DNA from: Pseudorhodoplanes sp.
Lineage (GTDB): Bacteria > Pseudomonadota > Alphaproteobacteria > Rhizobiales > Xanthobacteraceae
Reading direction: 5' to 3'
Length of the DNA: 8,944 bases
Assembly (NCBI GenBank): GCA_008933495.1
Contig: WBUW01000094.1
Span: 1-8,944, forward strand
A program made the position numbers and the translations under genes. The number at the start of each line of letters is the position of its first letter. Position 1 is the first letter of the stretch. Below, one piece after another: positions 1 to 6,525 of the stretch. Below the pieces are notes generated by a model. It searched no databases and had not been told where the DNA came from. It was given only the letters and a program-made list of their open reading frames with translations.

Positions 1-67
1 CTGCCAGGACCGTCGCGAAAACTTCGCCCCGCATCCGCACCAGGGCCGACCTCAAGACCGCGCGCAT
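1..67 (-). CDS. possible 5' end of a leftward gene, truncated by the window edge; product unknown
   Basis: Reading leftward from an ATG at 67-65, the frame stays open to the window edge and gives 22 codons beginning MRAVLRSALVRMRGEVFATV. A strong Shine-Dalgarno-like GGGAGG (complement of 73-78) sits 5 nt upstream of this ATG, which is the main evidence. An in-frame ATG at 91-89 has no such signal, and the ATG at 72-70 is in another frame that stops after six codons. The peptide is too short to assign a family. If real, it is transcribed divergently from the histidine kinase gene, and only about 26 nt would separate the two starts unless the kinase starts further downstream. It could also be chance open frame in GC-rich DNA. 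Confidence 0.3.
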   Translation of the reverse strand, partial: MRAVLRSALVRMRGEVFATVLA

Positions 68-93
68 CGCATCCTCCCTGGCCCGGGCCATAC

Positions 94-2448
94 ATGGAAA
101 CCGATATCGCCACCCACATGGGAACCTTCGGCGAGATCGCAAGTTGTTGTTTTCAGTCCGGAGGCGGCATCCCTGCTCCGCCATTGCCAAACCGCGCCAA
201 CCAGCCGATATTTTCCCGCAACGTGTCGACATTTCCGCCCCCTGCGACCCAATCGCCCCCACGGCGGGCTTATCGCGCCGCGCGCCCGTTGCACTGGCTG
301 GTGGCGCTCTCGCTCGCTCTGCCGACGATGGTGTTCGCGATCTCGGCGTGGCTCTCCTATGGCCACCATCAGCTTGCCGCCCGTGATCGTCTCCAGCGCG
401 ACCTGTCCCGCCTCTACGAGCACGCCCTGAAAGTGTTCGAAACCTTCGACCTCAGCGCGCGTTATGTCGCGCAGGTCATTTCCGATGCCAGCAATGCCGA
501 CATGCGGGCCAACGAGGCGTCGTTCAACAGCCGGCTGAAAGCCCTGACCGACAGCCTGCCGCAACTGCGCGATATCTGGATTGTCGATAGCGACGGATTT
601 GGCGTCGTCTCCGGGACGATTTTCCCGATGTCGCGGATCGACGTTTCCGATCGCGAATATTTCAAAATCCACAAGTCCGATCCGACGCACGGGCCTTATG
701 TCACCGACGTGATCGACACGCGCATCGCCGATCTGCGCTTTTTTGCAATCAGCCGCCGGCGCGACAATGCCGACGGCTCCTTTGCCGGCATCAGCGTGAT
801 TTCGGCAAGGCCGGAATATTTCGCCAGCTATTATCAGCAGCTTGAGCTTCCCGGGATCGCCGCGATCGTGCGCGACGACGGCGCCGTCATCGCGCGTTTT
901 CCGACGAGTGGTTCGGAGGCGATGCGGCTGTCGCCGGACGGCCCGTTCATGCGCGGCATCCACGAGCATGCCGAGCGCGGCCTCGTCGAAGGCACCTCCT
1001 CGCTCGACCGGCAGCCGCGCATCTACGCCTACCGTCGGCTGACCAGCTATCCGGTCTATGTCACGGTCGGGATCGACAAGGCGCAAATCACCGCCGCCTG
1101 GCTGAGCGATATCGGAAGTCACCTGATCTTCGGCATTCCGGCCACCGTCGCCCTCTTCGCGCTGAGCCTCGTGGCCTGGCGCCGCACCGAACGCGGCGCG
1201 CGCGCCCATGCCCAGCTTCAACAGGAAGTCGCCCGCCGCGAACTGACCGAGCGGGCATTGCGGCAATCGCAGAAGATGGAAGCGGTCGGACGCCTGACCG
1301 GCGGCATCGCACATGACTTCAATAATCTGCTCACCGCGATCCTCGGCAATGTCGATCTCGCCTTGCGGCGCCTGCCGAACGGCGAGGAACGCGTGCGACG
1401 CCTGCTCGGCTCCGCGCGCCAGGCCTCCGAGCGCGCGGCAACGCTGGTGCAGCGCCTGCTCGCCTATTCCCGGCAGCATCCGCTCGAAGTCAAGGCGGTG
1501 GACATCAACCGGCTGGTGCAGGGCATGTCGGAACTGCTGCGGCGGACGATCGGCGAGACCGTGACGGTGGAGACGGTGCTCGCCGGCGGTCTGTGGAAGA
1601 CCGCGATCGATCCCAACCAGCTTGAAAACACGCTGCTCAATCTCGCCATCAATGCGCGCGACGCCATGCCCGAAGGCGGACGCCTGACGATCGAGAGCGC
1701 GAACGCCTATCTCGACGAGGCCTATGTGATTGAGCACGCCGGCGAGATTGCCCACGGCCAGTATGTGCTCGTCGCCATCACCGACTCAGGCTCCGGCATG
1801 ACGCGCGATGTCATCGAGCGCGCGTTCGAGCCGTTCTTCACGACCAAGCCGACCGGCGCGGGAACCGGGCTTGGCCTGAGCATGGTCTATGGCTTCGTGA
1901 AACAGTCGGGCGGCCACATCAAGATCTACAGCGAGCCGGGCGAAGGCACGTCGATCAAGCTGTATTTCCCGCGCCTTGCCGACAGCAGCGATCTGCCGGC
2001 CTGGACGCCGCTCGGCGAGGACCTGTCGGCAAGCGCACCGGACATCGGAAGCCTCGCCAACACGATTCTGCTCGTCGAGGATGACGAGGAGGTCAACCGC
2101 TTCGTCGCCGAGGTGCTGCGCGAGGAAGGCTACAATGTCATCGCCACGCACGACGGCCAGAGCGCGCTGCGGCTGCTCGATGCCAACCCGGGCGTGAAAC
2201 TGCTGTTTACCGATGTCGTGCTGCCCGGCGGCATGAACGGACGCCAACTCGCCGACGAAGCCTTGCGTCGCTGCCCCGATCTCAAGGTCCTGTATGCGAC
2301 CGGCTATACCCGCAACGCCATCATCCATCAGGGACGCCTGGACGCCGATATCGAACTGCTGACCAAGCCGTTCACCCACGAAATCCTGGTGGCCAAGGTG
2401 CGCCAGATGTTCGACGCCGCCGAGGCGGCTGCATCGGAGGATGCCTAA
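94..2448 (+). CDS. membrane-bound hybrid sensor histidine kinase (PDC/Cache sensor, HisKA, HATPase_c, receiver domain)
   Basis: The 784-residue protein is probably an inner-membrane hybrid kinase. A hydrophobic segment at about residues 66-89 and another at about 343-361 flank a periplasmic sensor region of about 250 residues. That region has PDC/Cache-like sequence, including RIDVSDREYF (about 181-190) and HGPYVTDVID (about 199-208). The HisKA H-box GGIAHDFNNLL places the phosphorylated histidine at about H407. An N-box (NLAINARDAMPEGG) follows near 516-529, then the G1 box DSGSGM (564-569), FEPFFTTK, and the G2 box GTGLGLSMVYG (about 590-600). A C-terminal receiver domain (about 657-775) carries acidic pair D663/D664, phosphoacceptor D707, T736 and K758. 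All catalytic residues are present. The ligand and the output partner cannot be read from the sequence. The start is uncertain: neither ATG (94, 118) has a ribosome binding site, and residues 1-60 look unstructured. TTG at 184 or GTG at 223 would put translation closer to the first membrane segment. The gene converges with the catabolic operon, and nothing ties it functionally to that operon. Confidence 0.93.
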   Translation: METDIATHMGTFGEIASCCFQSGGGIPAPPLPNRANQPIFSRNVSTFPPPATQSPPRRAYRAARPLHWLVALSLALPTMVFAISAWLSYGHHQLAARDRLQRDLSRLYEHALKVFETFDLSARYVAQVISDASNADMRANEASFNSRLKALTDSLPQLRDIWIVDSDGFGVVSGTIFPMSRIDVSDREYFKIHKSDPTHGPYVTDVIDTRIADLRFFAISRRRDNADGSFAGISVISARPEYFASYYQQLELPGIAAIVRDDGAVIARFPTSGSEAMRLSPDGPFMRGIHEHAERGLVEGTSSLDRQPRIYAYRRLTSYPVYVTVGIDKAQITAAWLSDIGSHLIFGIPATVALFALSLVAWRRTERGARAHAQLQQEVARRELTERALRQSQKMEAVGRLTGGIAHDFNNLLTAILGNVDLALRRLPNGEERVRRLLGSARQASERAATLVQRLLAYSRQHPLEVKAVDINRLVQGMSELLRRTIGETVTVETVLAGGLWKTAIDPNQLENTLLNLAINARDAMPEGGRLTIESANAYLDEAYVIEHAGEIAHGQYVLVAITDSGSGMTRDVIERAFEPFFTTKPTGAGTGLGLSMVYGFVKQSGGHIKIYSEPGEGTSIKLYFPRLADSSDLPAWTPLGEDLSASAPDIGSLANTILLVEDDEEVNRFVAEVLREEGYNVIATHDGQSALRLLDANPGVKLLFTDVVLPGGMNGRQLADEALRRCPDLKVLYATGYTRNAIIHQGRLDADIELLTKPFTHEILVAKVRQMFDAAEAAASEDA

Positions 2449-2548
2449 AGCACGATCCCGAAAAGTGGCAGCGGTTTTCGAAACAGATCGTGCGCGAGCA
2501 AAGAGCCAAAGCGGAATGACGTTTCGAAGAAAAGTCGCGCCGCTTTGG
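2446..2548. repeat. Rhizobiales-type intergenic composite inverted-repeat element
   Basis: There are two adjacent palindromic units. In the first, GCACGATC (2450-2457) pairs perfectly with GATCGTGC (2486-2493), and a nested CGAAAA (2459-2464) pairs with TTTTCG (2475-2480). In the second, CCAAAGCGG (2506-2514) pairs perfectly with CCGCTTTGG (2540-2548). The text (AAAGC-A-C-GATCCCGAAAAGTGG... then ...AAAGCGG-ATGAC...TTCGAAGAAAAGTC) closely resembles an abundant intergenic repeat that I recall from Bradyrhizobium, Rhodopseudomonas and related genomes. The kinase stop codon TAA (2446-2448) merges with its left edge. It lies between the convergent kinase and DUF2783 genes and could fold in transcripts from either side. 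Neither strand has a U-tract after the stems, so I do not call it an intrinsic terminator. Confidence 0.75.
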
Positions 2549-2593
2549 AACCCTTTCCGCCGTAGCGGCGCGTCACGATCTGTTGTTGATGTT

Positions 2594-2609
2594 GCGCGCG
2601 ATCGCGCGC
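2594..2609. repeat. 16-nt perfect palindrome in the convergent gap
   Basis: GCGCGCGATCGCGCGC is its own reverse complement. It lies in the 97-nt stretch between the composite repeat and the DUF2783 stop codon. Two short perfect hairpins flank it: CGCCG-TAG-CGGCG (2558-2570) and CGGCG-GAT-CGCCG (2627-2639). The latter begins 6 nt after the minus-strand stop codon. The stems could help termination or RNA stability at the operon's 3' end, but no T-run follows on either strand. GC-rich composition alone makes such palindromes fairly likely. Confidence 0.4.
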
Positions 2610-2645
2610 CGGCCCGGACTCCGCATCGGCGGATCGCCGCGCGCG

Positions 2646-2864
2646 CTATTCGCCCAACGCCCAGTTGGTCTGTCCGGTCTTGCGCGCAAGCCCGATCGCC
2701 TGCCGGAGCACTTCGAGATCGCCGATATGATTGGCCAGGATCAGCACGAGCCGCGCATCCAGAGCCGCCGCATCGGCCTCCGACATCCCCCGTCGCGCGT
2801 CGATCAGCGTCACATAGACGGCATCGGGATTGGGGAAGTTCGACGTCGTCACAAGATCGCCCAT
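2646..2864 (-). CDS. DUF2783-type small protein, possible coupling partner of the adjacent flavin monooxygenase
   Basis: The protein has 72 residues, with no signal peptide or membrane segment. The central part (MSEADAAALDARLVLILANHIGDLEVLRQAIGLARK, about residues 27-62) is predicted helical. It matches my memory of the DUF2783 family, small alphaproteobacterial and betaproteobacterial proteins that sit beside FAD monooxygenase genes. The gene ends the minus-strand operon, about 75 nt after the monooxygenase stop. The start ATG (2864-2862) has only a poor ribosome binding site. The function is not established by sequence. By analogy with MhaB, the small coupling protein of the two-component 3-hydroxyphenylacetate 6-hydroxylase of P. 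putida U, it may couple flavin reduction to ring hydroxylation in the upstream gene product. That role is inference from size, order and context. The coding call is well supported by family resemblance and position; the family name is from memory. Confidence 0.75.
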   Translation of the reverse strand: MGDLVTTSNFPNPDAVYVTLIDARRGMSEADAAALDARLVLILANHIGDLEVLRQAIGLARKTGQTNWALGE

Positions 2865-2938
2865 GAGAGGATCACCAACATCATTCTACGCTACAGAAAA
2901 ACGCTAGGTACTATCCGCAGGTAATGTTCTGACTTAAA

Positions 2939-4537
2939 TCAACGCGTCAATGCGCGAGCATACGCAGCCGCAATTTTTTCCGGATCGAATGCGCGCCAGC
3001 GCGCACACAGGTGTTGGTCGGGACGCAGCAGATAAGTTGCGCCGGGCGTTGCGTCGAGCCGTTTCGCCACAAGGCCCGCATAATCGTGCAAATCCTCTCC
3101 GATCACGGTCATCTTGATCCCTGGCGGCGGGTTCGAACGTGCGCGGTTCATCATATGCATTAGCTCGAATGTACCCGTCAATTGCTCGACCAGAAATCCG
3201 TCGCGTCCGGAGCGCGTGCGCACGGGGGCGTCTGGTACCGGCGCACCGAGATACGCGCTGCCGGCAAAAAAATCTTCGTCTGGCGTTGTTAATGGTGAAT
3301 CATAAATGGTGGCCACCGACAGGCGTCCGGAGTTAACCATGCGGCGCGCGAAATCGCAGCGGCGCGCGAGATTAAGCACGGCGTTGCGCAAAGCGCGCTC
3401 GGCCGGCGAATGTGGTGCGATGAAGTCGGTCGAGCGCGTCGAATGCGCGATATTCTCGTCGGCGCTTTGGATTCGTTCCAGATTATAGCTTTCAAGCAGC
3501 GCCTCGCCGGCGTCGCCGGAAAGAACTGCGGCCAGTTTCCATGCCAGATTCTCCGCATCCTGCACGCCGGAATTGGCGCCGCGCGCGCCGAACGGCGAAA
3601 CCTGGTGTGCGCTGTCGCCGGCGAAAATCACCCGTCCATGCACGAAGCGCGCAAGCCGGCGGCAGTTGAAGCGGTATATCGACACCCATTCCAATTCGAA
3701 CGGGCGCTCGCCGAGCATTTTCTTCAGGCGCGGGACGACCCGGTCCGGCTTCTGCTCCACATCCACGTCGACATCGGGCCCTAGCTGCAGATCGATCCGC
3801 CACACATTGTCGGGCTGGCGGTGCATGAGCGCGGACTGGCCGGAATGAAACGGCGGATCGAACCAGAAGCGGCGCTCGGTCGGAAAATCCGCCGCCATCT
3901 TGACGTCGGCGATCAGGAACTTGTCCTCGAAGGTGACGCCTTCGAAGCCGAGACCCAACAGGCCGCGGACGGTGGAGCGCGCGCCGTCGGCTGCGATGAG
4001 CCAGGCGGCGTCAAGACGATAGGGCCCATCAGGCGTGTTGATTGTCAGCGTCACCCCGTCGCTGCGCCGGTCCAGTCCGGACACGCGGTTGTTCCAGCGC
4101 AAGTCCACCGCGTCGATCTCGCGCGCGCGCTCGACCAGCGCCTTCTCCAGATAATATTGCTGGAGATTGATGAAGGCCGGCATCTTGTGACCATCTTCCG
4201 GCAACAGATCGAACGAATAGACGAGATCGTCGCCGAGATAGACCTTGCCGAGTTTCCAGGTGACGCCCTGGCGCACCAGATCGCTGCCAACGCCGAGCCG
4301 ATCGAGAATTTCGAGCGTGCGCTTGGAATAGCAGATGCCGCGCGAGCCTTCGCCGATACGGTCGGCGTCGTCGAGCAGAACCACCGGCACACCGCGCAGC
4401 GCAAGATCGATGGCGGCGGTGAGCCCGACCGGCCCCGCTCCCACGACGATCACCGGATGGCGGACCGGTTTGCGCGCATCCTGGTCCGGCGAGCGCCGGT
4501 ATCCATAATGATAGATCGCCTTGCGCCCGTCCGCCAT
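2939..4537 (-). CDS. FAD-dependent aromatic-ring monooxygenase (TfdB/PheA/MhpA-type, group A flavoprotein)
   Basis: From the ATG at 4537 the protein has 532 residues, normal for the family. It shows the FAD-binding fingerprint VIVVGAGPVGLTAAIDLALRG (GxGxxG at 33-38), the DG motif LIAADGARSTVRG (D184/G185) and the second FAD motif RVIFAGDSAHQVSPFGARGANSG (G307/D308). A C-terminal region (about 430-532) resembles the thioredoxin-like domain of phenol hydroxylase-type enzymes. Such enzymes use NAD(P)H and O2 to hydroxylate phenolic rings in the cytoplasm. A GTG at 4573 would add 12 residues and overlap the upstream MBL gene by 22 nt; the ATG leaves a natural 14-nt gap and is preferred. No strong ribosome binding site is visible, so translational coupling is likely. 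Beside hmgA, the likely product is homogentisate, for example from 3-hydroxyphenylacetate, as for MhaA. The substrate is inferred. The 3' part uses more AT-rich codons than its neighbours, including a TTA and a seven-A run (3266-3272 on +). Confidence 0.92.
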   Translation of the reverse strand: MADGRKAIYHYGYRRSPDQDARKPVRHPVIVVGAGPVGLTAAIDLALRGVPVVLLDDADRIGEGSRGICYSKRTLEILDRLGVGSDLVRQGVTWKLGKVYLGDDLVYSFDLLPEDGHKMPAFINLQQYYLEKALVERAREIDAVDLRWNNRVSGLDRRSDGVTLTINTPDGPYRLDAAWLIAADGARSTVRGLLGLGFEGVTFEDKFLIADVKMAADFPTERRFWFDPPFHSGQSALMHRQPDNVWRIDLQLGPDVDVDVEQKPDRVVPRLKKMLGERPFELEWVSIYRFNCRRLARFVHGRVIFAGDSAHQVSPFGARGANSGVQDAENLAWKLAAVLSGDAGEALLESYNLERIQSADENIAHSTRSTDFIAPHSPAERALRNAVLNLARRCDFARRMVNSGRLSVATIYDSPLTTPDEDFFAGSAYLGAPVPDAPVRTRSGRDGFLVEQLTGTFELMHMMNRARSNPPPGIKMTVIGEDLHDYAGLVAKRLDATPGATYLLRPDQHLCARWRAFDPEKIAAAYARALTR

Positions 4538-4551
4538 GATCGTCGTGCCGC

Positions 4552-5502
4552 TCAGCCCTGCAACGCCGCCCACATGTCGCGGTCGCGCTCCGCCGTCCAG
4601 ATCACCGGATGCTCGATGCCCTTGGCCTCGTCAAACGCGCGCGACACGTTGAACGGCATGCAGTGCTCGTAGATCGCAAACTTTGAGAATCTCGGATCCA
4701 TGATCCGCTTGGTTTCGTCGAAGGTCTCCTTCAGCGACAGACCGCGCCCCACGCAGTCGGACACCGAGACATAGAGCGTCGAAAGAAAGTCGCGGGTCAT
4801 GGCAATCCCGTCGCGGACCTGCTGCGGCGTCGACAGCGCCGCCCCGCGCCCCGGCACCAGCGCGTTGGCTTCGAACTGCGCGAGTCGATCGAGCGTGCGC
4901 GGCCAGTCGCGAAAATGCGCATCTCCACAATAGCAGGCCGAATGATACTCGACGAGATCACCGGAAAACACCACGTCGGCGTCCGGCACATAGGCGACGA
5001 CGTCGCCGGCGGTGTGGCCGCGGCCCAGATGCATGATGCGCACCTCGCGCGTGCCGAGCCACACCGAGGCCTGGTGCGGAAACGTGACCGACGGCCAAGT
5101 CAGACCGGGAATCGACTCGACCGCCCGGAACAGGCGCGGAAACCGCCCGATTTCCGATTCCATGTCCTGGCGGCCGCGCTCGACGATCAGGTCGCGCGTT
5201 GCGTCGGAAGCCAGAATTTCGGCATCGGTATAAGCCGAAGCGCCAAGCACGCGCACCGCGTGATAATGCGACAGCAGCACGTACCGGATCGGCTTGTCGG
5301 TGACCTTCGCAACCCGCGCGATCACCTCGCGCGCCATGACCGGCGTCGCCTGCGCATCGACCACCATCACGCCGTCGTCGCCGACGATGATTCCGGAATT
5401 CGGGTCGCCCTCGGCGGTGAACGCGTAAAGGCCGCGTCCGATCTCGTCGAACGCGATCCTCTTCTCTGTCGTGTCGCCGGTCGACGCGAAGCCTCTTGCC
5501 AT
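4552..5502 (-). CDS. metallo-beta-lactamase-fold protein with degenerate metal site 2
   Basis: The 316-residue protein has the MBL-fold layout: an early strand with GDDGVMVVDAQ (about 41-51), the metal motif after VLLSHYH, GHTAGDVVAYVPDADVVFSGD (162-182) and a late VPGRG loop (216-220). Site 1 residues are present: H79, H81, H163 and the bridging D182. The canonical HxHxDH reads HYHAVR, so the site 2 Asp and His are V83 and R84, and the third site 2 His of the usual PGHG loop is R219. A cysteine-containing loop (HSACYCGDAHFRD, about 187-199) follows the bridging Asp. I believe the subfamily linked to DUF2783/FAD-monooxygenase operons shares the HYHAVR form, but this is from memory. Its step in homogentisate metabolism is unknown; a hydrolase or lactonase acting on an aromatic side product is possible. 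It starts 6 nt after the FAH stop with an AGGG ribosome binding site inside the FAH 3' end. Confidence 0.9.
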   Translation of the reverse strand: MARGFASTGDTTEKRIAFDEIGRGLYAFTAEGDPNSGIIVGDDGVMVVDAQATPVMAREVIARVAKVTDKPIRYVLLSHYHAVRVLGASAYTDAEILASDATRDLIVERGRQDMESEIGRFPRLFRAVESIPGLTWPSVTFPHQASVWLGTREVRIMHLGRGHTAGDVVAYVPDADVVFSGDLVEYHSACYCGDAHFRDWPRTLDRLAQFEANALVPGRGAALSTPQQVRDGIAMTRDFLSTLYVSVSDCVGRGLSLKETFDETKRIMDPRFSKFAIYEHCMPFNVSRAFDEAKGIEHPVIWTAERDRDMWAALQG

Positions 5503-5508
5503 GAAGCC

Positions 5509-6525
5509 CTATCCCGGTTGGTGGCGCACGACGTCCTGTTCGATCGCTCCGAAGATGGAGCGCCCCTGCGCGTCGCGCATTTCGATGCGGATACGATCGC
5601 CGAACTTCAGATACGGCGTCGAGGGCTTTCCGTTCCGGATCGTCTCCACCGTACGCAATTCTGCGATGCAGGAATAGCCGAGCCCGCCTTCCGCGATCGG
5701 CTTGCCGGGACCGCCGTCGGTGTCGCGGTTGGACACGGTGCCGGCTCCCAGGATCGATCCGGCCGCAAGCGCGCGCGTCCGCGCCGCGTGCACGATCAGC
5801 GCCGGAAAGTCGAAGGTCATGTCGTCGCCGGCAACGGGCTTGCCGAACGGCCGGCCATTGATGAAGCTCAGGAGCGGCAGGTTGAGCTTGGCGCCGTTCC
5901 ATGCACCGCCGAGCTCGTCGGGCGTGACGGCGACGGGCGAAAATGCCGAGGCCGGCTTCGACTGGTAAAAGCCGAAGCCCTTGGCGAGCTCGCCCGGGGT
6001 GAGGTTGCGCAGCGTGACGTCGTTGACCAGCATCACAAGGCGGATCGCCCGCTCGGCCTGCGCGCGCGAAGCCCCCATCGGCACGTCGCCGAGGATGACG
6101 ACCACTTCGGCCTCAAGGTCGATCCCCCATTGCTCGTCGATGACCGGAATCGAATCGCGCGGCCCGAGCAAGACATCGGAACCGCCCTGATAGATCAGCG
6201 GATCGGTCCAGAACGAGTCCGGCATCTCCGCCCCGCGCGCCTGGCGCACGAGCGCAACGTGATTGACGTAGGCCGAGCCGTCCGCCCATTGATAGGCGCG
6301 CGGCAAGGGCGACGCACATTTCCGGGGATCGAACGGCATGCGGGCGATCCGGCCCGCTTCAAGCGAGTCGGCGATTTCGGTCAGCCGCGGCTCGGCCGAC
6401 GGCCAGTCGTCGAGCGCGGCCTGCAGGGTGGCGGCGACGGCGGAGGCGTCGGCGCAGTGCATCAAATCGCGGGACACCACGACGAGGCGCCCGTCGCGGC
6501 CGCCCTTCAGCGAGGCAAACTTCAT
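5509..6525 (-). CDS. fumarylacetoacetate hydrolase family protein
   Basis: The protein has 338 residues and a FAH-fold C-terminal domain. Putative divalent-metal ligands are E138 and E140 (WGIDLEAEV) and D169 (MLVNDVTLRNL). The conserved GAGTVSN turn lies at about 260-266, followed by GGLGYSCIAELRTVETI. It would hydrolyse fumarylacetoacetate to fumarate and acetoacetate, the last step of the homogentisate pathway. The position directly behind hmgA with an ATGA start/stop overlap supports that role. It is shorter than the roughly 420-residue classical FahA/animal FAH. The shorter form is, from memory, usual in alpha- and betaproteobacterial homogentisate clusters. FAH-fold relatives also include acylpyruvate hydrolases and decarboxylases of catechol meta-cleavage, so the exact substrate rests on context. 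No maleylacetoacetate isomerase gene lies in the window, so the isomerisation step must be encoded elsewhere or the substrate is taken unisomerised. Confidence 0.92.
   Translation of the reverse strand: MKFASLKGGRDGRLVVVSRDLMHCADASAVAATLQAALDDWPSAEPRLTEIADSLEAGRIARMPFDPRKCASPLPRAYQWADGSAYVNHVALVRQARGAEMPDSFWTDPLIYQGGSDVLLGPRDSIPVIDEQWGIDLEAEVVVILGDVPMGASRAQAERAIRLVMLVNDVTLRNLTPGELAKGFGFYQSKPASAFSPVAVTPDELGGAWNGAKLNLPLLSFINGRPFGKPVAGDDMTFDFPALIVHAARTRALAAGSILGAGTVSNRDTDGGPGKPIAEGGLGYSCIAELRTVETIRNGKPSTPYLKFGDRIRIEMRDAQGRSIFGAIEQDVVRHQPG

Noticed and set aside
52..1755. 567-codon open frame antisense to the histidine kinase gene
   Set aside because: It is a shadow of GC-rich codon structure: low-complexity His/Arg/Gly/Asp-rich translation with no family resemblance, opposite a kinase with every catalytic motif intact.
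2450..2548. Intrinsic terminator for the kinase or the operon
   Set aside because: The stems are good, but neither strand has a U-tract after them, so the element is described as a repeat only.
2441..2866. Rightward frame covering the repeat and the DUF2783 gene
   Set aside because: Its first part translates the palindromic repeat and the rest opposes the DUF2783 gene; there is no ribosome binding site or protein-like pattern.
3821..4672. 283-codon open frame antisense to the monooxygenase
   Set aside because: It overlaps the FAD-binding half of a real gene, and its composition is typical of a high-GC shadow frame.
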